A DNA stretch of 64,000 bases from Luteolibacter flavescens (GCF_025950085.1 NZ_JAPDDS010000001.1:248001-312000); one strand, 5' to 3'. Positions 25,281-33,643 are shown, numbered from the stretch's first letter. The notes: generated by a model not told the origin, from the letters alone. Numbers and translations: made by a program.

Positions 25281-27089
25281 TCAGGGTTTGAAAACCGGAC
25301 CGGTGATGAACGTGCGCGTTCTGGTCCAATCGATGCCCTTGAGCGTTTCGATGGCCGGGGCGCTTTCGGTGACGGCGATGAAATGACCGGGGCGGTTGTG
25401 CAGGGATGCGACATCCTTTTGGATCGTCAGCACGCGGCGGCTGCGCTCGGCGAGCTTGAGGGACGCTTCGTTTGCGAAGGCCAATACTTCTTCCGGAGAT
25501 GCGGTTGTGCAGGTGAATCCCTTGCCCGGGACGACCTTCTCGGCCTTCCACCATCCGTTCGAGTTGTCCAAGTAGTAGAGCTTCTCGATTTCGAAATCGA
25601 AGGTGGACAGGAAGGATGGAGCGCCGCTCTCGCTGCGGGCCTCGATGCGTCCACGTGTGGGGACGATCGCTTTCACGAAGTGTCCTTGCTCGGAGCGGCT
25701 CTGGAACCAGTCGCCCTCCACCTCCAGCTTGCCGTCGGTGAATTTCTCCTCGTAGCGCATGCCGCCGCCTTCATTCACGTTGGTCAGGCGCGACCACTGG
25801 CCGGAGGCGAGAGGGACGCTGGTGATGACGGCGGGTTCGTTCAGGGTGAAGCCACCGCCGAGCAGCACGCCGGTACGGCTGACTTGCTCCTGCAGGATGT
25901 AGGCGGAATTTTCCCCGTCATCCGGGCGCACCTCCATCAGCACCGTGCGCATGCCGCGGCCACCGAAGCCGTCGATGAGGATGATCAGGGCGATGAGCAG
26001 CACGCTGGTGCCGAGCGCGATGAGAGGCGTGGTGATGAAGAGCCGGTGGCGGCGTCCGGACTTCGCGAAGACGAAGAGGTTCACCGGGCCGACGAGCACG
26101 CCGAAGCCGACAAGGATCACGATGAAAAGTCCGTAATTGTAGCGCTGCTCGCCGAACTCGCTCTTGGTGATCCAGTGTCCGCTGAAGTCGCTCCGGATGG
26201 ACGCATTTTGCGAGGTCATCCGGGCCTTGTCGTGAAAAAGCTCGATCGTCTCTGCTGGATCCAGCGTCACCTTCCCGCTTGAGACGGTGGCAGGCACGAG
26301 CGACACCCGGCCAAAGCTACGATCAGCACTCCGCAAGCCCTTGCCGCCATCCGGTGCAACTCCAAGCGTCGCCAGATCCGAGGTGGCAGACAGCGTGTAG
26401 ATCAGGAGTTCTCCGCCAAGGCGATTCCATCGCAGGATCGCCGTTCGCGCACCCGGTGTGGCATTGCCCCAATCGGTGTCGGTCATGGCGATGCCGTCAT
26501 ATCCAGAATAGGCACGCCAATCTTCCGGCAGGGAGCGGGCATCGAATTTCCCGGCGAAGGTCTCGGAGCCACCATAGTGCCTGCCGCCTCGGCTGGTCAT
26601 CTGGCTGTCGAGAGCGGAGGCATTCGGCGTATAGAGCGGCTCGCTCAGGAGGATCGCCGGCTGGTCGTCGCGATAGCCTGTCCGCAGGCTGCCGGACGCT
26701 GCGCCGAAGGAGCCGGACATGCGCACGCTCACATTCATGTTCCCGCCGTAGCGGTAGTTCAGCAGCGTGGTGCACGGCACCAGGATGTCATGAACGCTGG
26801 TGCGCTTCTCGGGGATCGTCAGATTGAAGGACGAGGTGAGTTCACTCCCTTGCCCGCTGTAGCTGGCGTCGGACGATTCCGTGGAGATCGTGATGCTGCC
26901 TTGTTGCTCGGACGTGTTGTTCACGGTCAGGCGCACGGGCAGGAATCCGCCGGGTGCCGGGCGATTGAACAACGCCACCGCCTCGACCCGCGTCTTCGTC
27001 TTCGGATCGGGTATGTGATTGAAGAGCACCTCCTGTGCTCCCAGCGGAGCGACGAGGGAGGCGAGTAGGAGAAGAAGGCGGAAGCGCAT
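25281..27089 (-). CDS. Secreted/membrane protein of the MoxR-ABC cluster, unknown family
   Basis: A 602-residue protein with a signal peptide (MRFRLLLLLASLVAPLGAQ), a large beta-rich extracytoplasmic part, two central transmembrane helices (YGLFIVILVGFGVLVGPVNLFVF and TPLIALGTSVLLIALIILI, about 345-400), then another beta-rich part. GPVNLFVF is a motif I associate with a conserved family of verrucomicrobial membrane proteins beside ABC exporters, but I cannot name it. It lies between moxR (77 bp upstream) and the ABC ATPase (34 bp downstream). It may be a substrate-recruiting or periplasmic subunit of the ABC-2 system; that is inference from position. Confidence 0.75.
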   Translation of the reverse strand: MRFRLLLLLASLVAPLGAQEVLFNHIPDPKTKTRVEAVALFNRPAPGGFLPVRLTVNNTSEQQGSITISTESSDASYSGQGSELTSSFNLTIPEKRTSVHDILVPCTTLLNYRYGGNMNVSVRMSGSFGAASGSLRTGYRDDQPAILLSEPLYTPNASALDSQMTSRGGRHYGGSETFAGKFDARSLPEDWRAYSGYDGIAMTDTDWGNATPGARTAILRWNRLGGELLIYTLSATSDLATLGVAPDGGKGLRSADRSFGRVSLVPATVSSGKVTLDPAETIELFHDKARMTSQNASIRSDFSGHWITKSEFGEQRYNYGLFIVILVGFGVLVGPVNLFVFAKSGRRHRLFITTPLIALGTSVLLIALIILIDGFGGRGMRTVLMEVRPDDGENSAYILQEQVSRTGVLLGGGFTLNEPAVITSVPLASGQWSRLTNVNEGGGMRYEEKFTDGKLEVEGDWFQSRSEQGHFVKAIVPTRGRIEARSESGAPSFLSTFDFEIEKLYYLDNSNGWWKAEKVVPGKGFTCTTASPEEVLAFANEASLKLAERSRRVLTIQKDVASLHNRPGHFIAVTESAPAIETLKGIDWTRTRTFITGPVFKP

Positions 27090-27166
27090 GGAGGGGAACA
27101 GGTGGATGGGGAGTTCCGGCTGCTAGGGAACTTGGGATCGGCTGGAAAAATGGAATCTCGCGCGTC

Positions 27167-28174
27167 TCACGCGGTCTTGAGCGTCTTCGGCGTGGCACCG
27201 CCTTGGAAGGGGATTTCCTCGATCAGCGCGCGGACGATGTCGTTGTTCGTCAGGCCTTCCACGCGGGCATTGTACTCCAGCACGATGCGGTGGCGGAGGA
27301 CGGCGGGAGCGACAAAGCGGACATCCTCGAAGGAAGCGTGAGGCCGCTCGTTCATCAGCGCGCGGGCCTTCGCCGCGGATGCCAGAGAGAGCGCCGCACG
27401 CGGGCTGGCACCGTAGCGGATGCCTCGCGCGGCAGAGCTCTGTCCCGGATGCGTGCCATCCACGAGCCGGGCGATGTAGTTTGCCACCACGTCCGGCAGG
27501 TAAATGCGGCGGACAAGGTTTAGCACCTCATCCAGCGTTGAGGCATCCATGATCGCCTCGACCACCGGCTCGGTGCCGAGTTCGCGCTGCGTCACGATCC
27601 GCTCCAGCGTGCTGACGTTGTTCCGGGTGACCTCGAGCTTGAAAAGGAAGCGGTCGAGCTGAGCCTCCGGCAGCGGGTAGGTGCCTTCCAGCTCGATCGG
27701 GTTCTGCGTGGCGAGGACGAAGAAAGGGCGGGGGAGATCGTGCGTCTCACCGAGCACGGTCACGCGGCGCTCCTGCATCGCCTCGAGCAGAGCGGACTGC
27801 GTCTTCGGCGACGCGCGGTTGATTTCGTCCGCGAGCACGATGTTCGTGAAGAGCGGTCCCGGCTGGAAGACGAAGGCACGGCGTCCGTCCGTCTCCTGCA
27901 GCACCGGGTTGCCCGTGATGTCGCCCGGCAGCAGGTCCGGCGTGAACTGCACGCGCTTCGTGCCGAGGCGCAGGGTCTTCGAAAGGCCCTTCACCAGCTC
28001 CGTCTTTCCGAGACCCGGCAGGCCTTCCAGCAGGATGTGGCCTCGCGCCAGCACGCCGGTGAGCACCAGATCGATGAGTTCCTCCTGACCGTAGAGCACC
28101 TGGTTCAGCGCCGCAGAGAGCGAGCGCACGTGCTTTCCGGCATTGGTCACTTCGGTTTCGGAGGCGTATTCCAT
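27167..28174 (-). CDS. MoxR-family AAA+ ATPase, first gene of the nine-gene cluster
   Basis: A 335-residue AAA_3 protein: Walker A LLEGLPGLGKTELVK, Walker B IVLADEINRASPKTQSALLEAM, sensor 1 LATQNPIELEGTYPLPEAQLDRF, and the lid motif YGASPRAALSLASAAKARAL. It begins the nine-gene minus-strand cluster down to 16448. Compared with the MoxR at 1840-2823 it has the canonical GxxGxGKT Walker A (the other has GLAKT). It probably acts on the DUF58 and VWA proteins encoded downstream. There is a 211-bp gap upstream with no clear promoter. Confidence 0.95.
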   Translation of the reverse strand: MEYASETEVTNAGKHVRSLSAALNQVLYGQEELIDLVLTGVLARGHILLEGLPGLGKTELVKGLSKTLRLGTKRVQFTPDLLPGDITGNPVLQETDGRRAFVFQPGPLFTNIVLADEINRASPKTQSALLEAMQERRVTVLGETHDLPRPFFVLATQNPIELEGTYPLPEAQLDRFLFKLEVTRNNVSTLERIVTQRELGTEPVVEAIMDASTLDEVLNLVRRIYLPDVVANYIARLVDGTHPGQSSAARGIRYGASPRAALSLASAAKARALMNERPHASFEDVRFVAPAVLRHRIVLEYNARVEGLTNNDIVRALIEEIPFQGGATPKTLKTA

Positions 28175-28385
28175 GGGATAAGATCGGTCTAACGATGCGT
28201 ATGCTTGATGGTGTATCGGAATTTACCGTGAAGGCGCGATGAAAATTCCGGCCGGATGTTCCAACAGCAAAGTCCGGAAAGCGCGGAATCTGCCGGTGAA
28301 ATCCGCCCGTGCGTCCTCGTTCCTCTCTTTTAGAAAGGGCAGGAAATCAGGCTAAATCGCTCGATTCCAGCGATGGACACCCTGC

Positions 28386-29948
28386 TCAGGACGCCTCGGC
28401 CACCCTTGGCGATGTGACCTTTTCCATCGGATCGGGCAGGGCCGCCACCGGCCGGATGAACATTGTCTCCGCCTCCATCTTCATCCACAACTTCATGCCG
28501 CCCAGCAGGTGCCTCACGGCCTTCATGTTCGGCTCGAAGGGCATGCGGATCAGATGACGGTGCTTCAGGTTGTTCTTTCCGTAGGTCCCGGCCATCAGGC
28601 GCTTGCGGGCGATCGTCTCCAGGCGCCTGTTGTAGAATCGCATCAGCCTCGCGAAAATCGCCCCGCCGGTGCCGTTGTAGGGCATCGTGGAGTATTCGCG
28701 GTCGGCATCGGCATAGACCGCACGGACCGGGCCGATGAAGTAGGCCGCGATGTCCATGAGGAAGGCGGCGTGCATCAGGTCCGCATCGCCGAGATACTGG
28801 TATTTGTTCCGGTAGAGGCCGTGGTACCAGCGCTGGTAGGACTGCGGGTAGATCTCGTTGTGGGTGGCCAGCGCCATCTTCACGCACTCACCGCGCAGGC
28901 CCTTCAGGATGATCTTGTGGGCACAGTAGGTTGCGTGCGCGCAGTAGTCGAGACCCTGCGAATATAGAGGATCCATGAAACCCGCCGCATCCCCTGCGAG
29001 CACCCAACCGTCCCCGCACACCTCGGTCGAGTAGTAGGGGAGGTGCTTGTAGATCCGGGAGTCATTCTCCGCCGGGACTGCATCGGCAAACATCAGCTTG
29101 CCGATCGGGTGCGCCACCAGGTGCTGCTTTACTCGATCACCGATGGGACCCGCGGATGGCGGGGTGAAAATCCGTTCGTCCCACGTCACGCCCGCGGAGA
29201 AGTCGCCATTCGAAAGCGGGATGATCCACGACCACCAGCCATGGCCCATCAGGTGATTCGTCGCGCTGGCACGACCCACGGACGGGCCGCCTTTCAGGCA
29301 CTCGGCCTTGGTCCGGGCCTCATGGGAATCCAGAGTGAGCACATTGGAAAAACGCACCCACATCGAGTGGACCGGGTGATCCTCCAGCTTCCGCCACAGC
29401 CCGCGCTGGCGGGCGACCAGCGCTGCCTTGCCCGAGCAGTCGGCCACCCATCCGGCGGTGATGGTCCGGGTCTCGCCGTTGTGTTTCACCACCACGGAAT
29501 TCTTGCCGGCTCCAGCCAGCTCGAAGGATTTGATCGAAGCGGGCCGCAGGAGTTCACAGCCCTCCTTCTGCGCCTGCTCCAGCATGTGCTCGTCCAGCTT
29601 CGAGCGGTCGAGCTGGTAGGTGGGAAAGCGCGCCTGCGAATTCGGCCCGATCTCGGAGCAGGAATTCGGGCAGTCGTTCTCCGGCGTGGTGAACCACATG
29701 CGCAGCCCGTGCTTCTGGAAGTGCTCGCAGGAGAGGTAATGCGTCAGCCCCAGCACCCGCGTGATGAAGCATCCGGCGACTTCCGAGGTCGACTCGCCGA
29801 CCTTCCGGTCAAAGGCCTCGGATTTCTCCACGATCAGCACCCGCGTTTCCGGGCGGGCTCGCTTCAGCAGGAGCGCCAGCGCCGATCCGGAGAATGCTCC
29901 GCCAAAGATCACAACGTCGTAGTCGGTCGCGGAGGGGGTAGCATTCAT
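28386..29948 (-). CDS. FAD-dependent oxidoreductase, tryptophan-halogenase-like
   Basis: A 520-residue flavoprotein starting at MNATPSATDYDVVIFGG; an upstream in-frame extension of 68 residues is not conserved. The N-terminal Rossmann GGAFSGSALALLLKR binds FAD, VADCSGKAALVARQRG is the second FAD site, and GDAAGFMDPLYSQGLDYC is the third (GDAAGFxDP), as in geranylgeranyl-reductase and halogenase-type monooxygenases. A catalytic lysine-based WxWxIP motif for halogenation is suggested only loosely by WWSWIIPLSNG. It stands alone on the minus strand. The reaction is unknown: halogenase, monooxygenase and dehydrogenase are all possible. Confidence 0.8.
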   Translation of the reverse strand: MNATPSATDYDVVIFGGAFSGSALALLLKRARPETRVLIVEKSEAFDRKVGESTSEVAGCFITRVLGLTHYLSCEHFQKHGLRMWFTTPENDCPNSCSEIGPNSQARFPTYQLDRSKLDEHMLEQAQKEGCELLRPASIKSFELAGAGKNSVVVKHNGETRTITAGWVADCSGKAALVARQRGLWRKLEDHPVHSMWVRFSNVLTLDSHEARTKAECLKGGPSVGRASATNHLMGHGWWSWIIPLSNGDFSAGVTWDERIFTPPSAGPIGDRVKQHLVAHPIGKLMFADAVPAENDSRIYKHLPYYSTEVCGDGWVLAGDAAGFMDPLYSQGLDYCAHATYCAHKIILKGLRGECVKMALATHNEIYPQSYQRWYHGLYRNKYQYLGDADLMHAAFLMDIAAYFIGPVRAVYADADREYSTMPYNGTGGAIFARLMRFYNRRLETIARKRLMAGTYGKNNLKHRHLIRMPFEPNMKAVRHLLGGMKLWMKMEAETMFIRPVAALPDPMEKVTSPRVAEAS

Positions 29949-30107
29949 GTGGCGAAGTCCTGCGAGCTTAGCCACATGAGCAGTCCACGCAAGGGACAAG
30001 CGAAGGGTGTCATTCTGCATGATCGCCGGAATCATCGTCCGATCGGCAGGGGATAGATGCGAAAAGATGAACTTTTCTGAAAATCCGCATTGACCGGTCG
30101 GTGTGAG
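29949..30107. other. Divergent intergenic region upstream of the flavoprotein gene
   Basis: This 159-bp stretch separates the minus-strand flavoprotein start from a possible small plus-strand transcript. It must hold the flavoprotein promoter; I see no convincing promoter hexamers or known motifs. Confidence 0.35.
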
Positions 30108-30320
30108 ATGCATATCTACCTGCAACTTCATTCCACGCCGATGCTTCGCCACCGATCCAAACCCGAAAGCCGCGAGGCCCTCGTTTCAGAGGTCTCCTCC
30201 GCTTGGCGCCGGGTCCTCGGTTCCGCGATGTCAGGTCTGAATACGCTGACGATTCAAGGAATGACCTTCGCCGATTATCCGGCACCCACTCGAAGCAGGA
30301 ACAGGCCGCTCTCGGCCTGA
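30108..30320 (+). CDS. Possible small protein of 70 residues, or a non-coding transcript
   Basis: A 70-residue frame, from ATG at 30108 to TGA at 30320, that ends 30 bp before a strong plus-strand terminator. The sequence includes SREALVSEVSSAWRRVLGSAM and TLTIQGMTFADYP. It has no recognised domain, and its third-codon-position GC is lower than that of neighbouring genes, so it may not be coding. A TTG start at 30090 is also possible. The terminator, which has no other plus-strand gene to serve, is the best evidence that something is transcribed here; that could equally be a small RNA. Low confidence. Confidence 0.35.
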   Translation: MHIYLQLHSTPMLRHRSKPESREALVSEVSSAWRRVLGSAMSGLNTLTIQGMTFADYPAPTRSRNRPLSA

Positions 30321-30350
30321 CAAGCCGCCTAAATCCTAGGATTTTCCGCC

Positions 30351-30380
30351 GCCCTGCTTCCATTGGAAGCGGGGCTTTTT
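30351..30380 (+). terminator. Strong rho-independent terminator of an unassigned transcript
   Basis: GCCCTGCTTCC (30351-30361) pairs with GGAAGCGGGGC (30365-30375) with a single T-G wobble, a 3-nt loop ATT, and TTTTT at 30376-30380. It lies within a 724-bp gap with no established gene on the plus strand. A 12-bp palindrome AATCCTAGGATT lies just upstream. Confidence 0.85.
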
Positions 30381-30672
30381 GTTTCCCGGCATCACGCCCC
30401 CGATTTTAATCCCTACCATTTTCCCGATTTGACCACCTCGACCTCGTGTCCCGACTAGCGCGGTTCCTCTGAACCCCTCCGTCCTGCCCGACGGCAACTT
30501 TCTTTTCCGGTCCGGAAGCCGACTTTCCAGCCCGTGCAGGTGCACGTTTGCTTGGAAAAGGCATATCTTGGTTCGTTGGTGAATTGTTGTCTTTTTTCTG
30601 GCGATCCACGCTGGAAATCCGGGTGGAGGATGATGGGTCCCGGCCGTCCTCAAACTCCTCTCCCAATCGACC
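30381..30672. other. Intergenic region upstream of the HNH gene
   Basis: About 290 bp with no credible gene. It should contain the HNH promoter, but no clear -35/-10 pair is visible. It includes short inverted stretches such as GTGCAGGTGCAC near 30536-30547. Confidence 0.3.
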
Positions 30673-31263
30673 ATGACCTTCCCCGACATCCATCGCTCGA
30701 CCGTCCTGGTATTGAACCGCTTCTGGCAGGCCATCGACACCGTCACACCCGTCGAAGCCTTCGGCCACCTCGCCTCCGGAACCGCCCGCGCCCTGCGCAT
30801 TGAAGGCGATTCCATGCAGCCCTTTGACTGGGCGGACTGGCGGGGATTGCCGGTGGCGGAGGGGCATGCGGGCATCGGCACGCCTCGCGGCCCGGTGCTC
30901 ATTCCCACGGTCATCGTGCTCAGTCGCTTCGACCGGGTGCCGATGCACCGGCCGAAATTCGGCTTCCGTGCACTGTGGGAGAGGGACGGCGGACGGTGCC
31001 AGTACACCGGCCGGAAGCTCACCCCGGCGGAAGCGAATATCGACCACGTCCTGCCACGGTCCCGGGGCGGGACCGACGATTGGGGGAACTGCGTCCTTTC
31101 CGACAAGGCGATCAACAGCCGAAAGGGCGCACGGACGCCCTCCGAAGCGGGCCTGCGCCTGCTATCCCAACCTCGTATCCCGCGCGCCGTGCCCGTCACG
31201 CAGCGGATCCGCAACCTCTGGAACATCCCTGACTGGGATCACTTCCTGCCACTCGCGGAGTAA
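30673..31263 (+). CDS. HNH endonuclease family protein
   Basis: A 196-residue protein with an HNH domain in its C-terminal half: C109QYTGRKL, then ANIDHVLPRSRGGTDDWGNC with D124-H125, and AINSRKGARTP with the catalytic Asn148 and Lys151. The N-terminal 95 residues have no recognised fold. HNH proteins of this type are found both as stand-alone nucleases and as housekeeping proteins of unknown role (several bacteria have a conserved HNH gene with this DHVxPRSxGG form). It is followed after 296 bp by the slipin gene; I do not see evidence for a restriction partner. Functional assignment to a process is not possible. Confidence 0.85.
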   Translation: MTFPDIHRSTVLVLNRFWQAIDTVTPVEAFGHLASGTARALRIEGDSMQPFDWADWRGLPVAEGHAGIGTPRGPVLIPTVIVLSRFDRVPMHRPKFGFRALWERDGGRCQYTGRKLTPAEANIDHVLPRSRGGTDDWGNCVLSDKAINSRKGARTPSEAGLRLLSQPRIPRAVPVTQRIRNLWNIPDWDHFLPLAE

Positions 31264-31559
31264 CAGACCACGCGGCCATGAAGGGTCTTCCCGGAATGGT
31301 CCCGCACATCGGTCCGCCAGGCCGCACCAGCCATGGGCAAGCGCCCGTGGTCGCACGATCGATTGAAGCTCGATTGCTCCAAACAACACTGAAGCTCCCG
31401 CTCCAGCCCCGCTCGCGAGGCAACCGGGACCGGACCCTGCGAGGGCTGCCTCCCGTCCCGACTCCGCTCATGATGCGGGACGATGCAGACCTTCCCGTCC
31501 GGAACCGGCGGAGCGGGGCTTGAGAATGGACCCACCCAATCTAACAGAAAATTTCCTCC
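31264..31559. other. Intergenic region upstream of the slipin operon
   Basis: This 296-bp gap contains GC-rich partial palindromes but no credible gene or clear promoter pair. It should hold the promoter and any operator for the slipin/GNAT/RtcB operon. I did not find a sigma-54 type GG-N10-GC element that would point to RtcR-like control. Confidence 0.35.
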
Positions 31560-32315
31560 ATGAATCCCATCATCATCGTCTCGCTCTTCGTGACCGCTTG
31601 CGTCGCGTTGATCGCTTGGAATGTCTGGGTGACCACCGTGGTCGTCCGTCAGCACGAGGCCGCCTTGCTCTTCCAGCATGGCAAGCTCGTCAGGACGCTC
31701 GCTGCCGGTCGTCACTGGTTTCTTGGCACGGGTTACGAGGTGAAACGCTTCGACATCCGTCGATCGGATCTCCAGGTCGCCGGTCAGGAGTTCCTCACCG
31801 CCGACAAGGCCGGACTGAAGGTCAGCGCCGTGGTCGAATACCACATCGCCGATCCGGTGGCTTTCTCGGGCGTGGCGGAAAATCCGCTGGGCTCGCTCTA
31901 CCATGCGGCCCAGATCGCCTTGCGCGACGTGATCGGCAGCCAGGACCTGGAAGCCATCATTGATCGCAAGACCGACCTCTCGGCCGCCCTCGTCGTCCGG
32001 GTGAAATCCCACGCGGAAGACCTCGGCCTCGCGCTCGATGGCATCCACGTGAAGGACATCATCATCGCCGGTGATCTCCGGAAGGTCTTCACCGAAGCGC
32101 TCACCGCCCGGCAGCAGTCGCTCGTGGTCTTGGAAAAGGCCCGCGCGGAAGCCGCCGCCATCCGGACGCTTGCGAATGCGGCGCGGGTCTTCGAGGCCCA
32201 TCCGGCATTGCTCCAGCTCAAGTTCCTCCAGGCCATCGAAAAGGCCCCGGGAGGAATTGCCCAACCTCTGGCACTCGGCACGGCCGGCCACTGGTTGGAC
32301 TTCCTCAAGAAGTAG
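31560..32315 (+). CDS. Slipin family (SPFH/band 7) membrane protein
   Basis: A 251-residue protein with a single N-terminal transmembrane helix (IIIVSLFVTACVALIAWNVWV) and an SPFH/band 7 domain: VVRQHEAALLFQHGKLVRTLAAGRHWF, VAGQEFLTADKAGLKVSAVVEY, and LALDGIHVKDIIIAGDLRKVF with the C-terminal helix ARQQSLVVLEKARAEAAAIRTL. Slipins oligomerise into membrane microdomain scaffolds. It opens an operon whose last gene is an RtcB-type RNA ligase. Band-7/slipin genes are, from memory, among the gene neighbours of RtcB in bacterial RNA-repair operons. No NfeD partner lies next to it, which is unlike many slipin loci. Confidence 0.88.
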   Translation: MNPIIIVSLFVTACVALIAWNVWVTTVVVRQHEAALLFQHGKLVRTLAAGRHWFLGTGYEVKRFDIRRSDLQVAGQEFLTADKAGLKVSAVVEYHIADPVAFSGVAENPLGSLYHAAQIALRDVIGSQDLEAIIDRKTDLSAALVVRVKSHAEDLGLALDGIHVKDIIIAGDLRKVFTEALTARQQSLVVLEKARAEAAAIRTLANAARVFEAHPALLQLKFLQAIEKAPGGIAQPLALGTAGHWLDFLKK

Positions 32316-32390
32316 CGATGGGGGTGAGGGGACGAAAGTTCCTTCACCCCTTTCCCATCCATCGATTCATCCATCCGACCCCTCACCACC

Positions 32391-32474
32391 ATGGACGTCG
32401 CCACCCTCATCCTCGCCTCCCTGGCGCTCGCCTTCGCGGCGCGGTTCGCCTGGCTCGAACTGCGCGGAAACTGA
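32391..32474 (+). CDS. Possible 27-residue membrane micro-protein
   Basis: A 28-codon frame, ATG at 32391 to TGA at 32474, reading MDVATLILASLALAFAARF then WLELRGN. It has one hydrophobic helix followed by charged residues, and GC-rich third positions like its neighbours. It lies 75 bp past the slipin gene and 40 bp before the first acetyltransferase gene. A small membrane peptide next to a band 7 protein is plausible, but a frame this short could arise by chance. Confidence 0.35.
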   Translation: MDVATLILASLALAFAARFAWLELRGN

Positions 32475-32514
32475 AGCCGCGCGCTCCTTTCCACCCCACC
32501 CAACTTTCAAAATC

Positions 32515-33072
32515 ATGAAGACTCTCAATACTGTAGCAGCCCACGTCATCGAAACCGAACGCCTGCAACTCCGCGCACCGAACCGCGGTGATCTGGAAAC
32601 CTACCTCCGCCTCGCCGGGGACCCGCGTGTCGCACTGAAGACCACGGGCATCCCGCATCCGCTCCGTGAAGCCGACGCCAACGAATGGCTGGCACGCGCG
32701 AACTACGGCACACGTCGTACATTCGTCATCGCCCGCAAGGAGGACGCCGGCATGATCGGGGCCGTCCACCTGGAGACTCGCCCGGACCGCGTGAGTGCGG
32801 AGGCCGGGCTCTGGATCGGCGTCCCGTATTGGCGGCGCGGCTATGCGACCGAGGCCCTCCGCGGCATCCTCCGCGATGCCTTCGGGGAGCGGGGCCTGCT
32901 CTACATCACCACCGGCATCCCGACAGGGAATCCCGCCGCCGAGCGCGTGCTGCGCAAGGCGGGCCTGAAATTCGAAAGCCTCGTCGAGGGCGGATTCCGC
33001 CGCGAGGGCATCATCCAGGACCGGGTGAACCACGGACTCTTTGCGGACGAGTGGGAAGCCCTCCATTGTTGA
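32515..33072 (+). CDS. GNAT acetyltransferase 1 (RimJ/RimL type)
   Basis: A 185-residue Acetyltransf_3 protein. The opening VIETERLQLRAPNRGDLETY, the acetyl-CoA loop GVPYWRRGYATEALRGIL and the C-terminal GNPAAERVLRKAGL are standard. The start at 32515 was chosen as the first in-frame ATG following the micro-ORF; upstream frame is unconserved and overlaps the slipin gene. It is the first of three tandem GNAT genes preceding RtcB. RimJ/RimL-type enzymes acetylate N-termini of ribosomal proteins, antibiotics or other amines; the substrate here is unknown. Confidence 0.88.
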   Translation: MKTLNTVAAHVIETERLQLRAPNRGDLETYLRLAGDPRVALKTTGIPHPLREADANEWLARANYGTRRTFVIARKEDAGMIGAVHLETRPDRVSAEAGLWIGVPYWRRGYATEALRGILRDAFGERGLLYITTGIPTGNPAAERVLRKAGLKFESLVEGGFRREGIIQDRVNHGLFADEWEALHC

Positions 33073-33091
33073 AACAACCAGACGTATTCTT

Positions 33092-33643
33092 GTGAAATTT
33101 GAGACCGACAGACTGATCCTGAAGCCGCCCGCCGCGGAAGACATCGGCGCCATCGTCGCGGTGGCGAATGATCCGTGGATCGCGGAGATGACCCTGATGC
33201 CGCACCCCTACCTGCAACGCGACGCCCTCGCGTGGATCGCGAAGGCGAAGGAGGACTGGGAGAGTCATGGACATGGCGGGCTGGCGATTTTCACCCGGAC
33301 GGGCATGGCATTCGCCGGCGCGATCGGGCTGAAGGCCACGGAAGCGCCCGGGGTCTGCAGCGTCGGCTACTGGCTCAGCCCCGCCGTCTGGGGACGTGGC
33401 TTTGCGACCGAGGCGCTGCGGGAGATGCTGCGGTATGGCTTCGAGGTCGTCGGACTCCAGAAAATCGAGGCGTGCCATGTCATCGAGAATCCGGCCTCGG
33501 GGAAGGTGATGGAAAAGGCGGGCCTGATCCACGCCACCCCCGAGGACCTCCCGGCCCGCGACGGCCAGGGGATGGTGCCGGGCATCGTCCGCCACATCAC
33601 CGCCGACGAATGGCGGGCCACCCAATTCGCATCCACGCCATGA
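33092..33643 (+). CDS. GNAT acetyltransferase 2 (RimJ/RimL type)
   Basis: A 183-residue protein starting at a GTG codon, chosen because the family start pattern (KFETDRLILKPPAAEDIGAI) begins there and a longer in-frame start overlaps the previous gene. Hallmarks are VGYWLSPAVWGRGFATEALREML and IENPASGKVMEKAGL. Start lies 19 nt after GNAT 1; its TGA overlaps the ATG of GNAT 3. It resembles GNAT 3 more than GNAT 1. The substrate is unknown. Confidence 0.87.
   Translation: MKFETDRLILKPPAAEDIGAIVAVANDPWIAEMTLMPHPYLQRDALAWIAKAKEDWESHGHGGLAIFTRTGMAFAGAIGLKATEAPGVCSVGYWLSPAVWGRGFATEALREMLRYGFEVVGLQKIEACHVIENPASGKVMEKAGLIHATPEDLPARDGQGMVPGIVRHITADEWRATQFASTP

Noticed and set aside
28340-28380. A tRNA-like T-loop sequence (GATTCCAGC)
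   Set aside because: No cloverleaf with acceptor and anticodon stems can be built around it.
28386-29948. A halogenated natural-product cluster around the halogenase-like flavoprotein
   Set aside because: No biosynthetic partner genes such as NRPS, PKS or flavin reductase are nearby; it stands alone.
30673-31263. A restriction-modification or defence system around the HNH gene
   Set aside because: No methyltransferase, helicase or other defence partner lies beside it; the flanks are an orphan terminator and the slipin operon.
31239-32291. A 350-codon minus-strand frame opposite the slipin gene and its upstream gap
   Set aside because: Tempting since it also fills the 296-bp gap, but the slipin domain is on the plus strand and the antisense protein has no domain.
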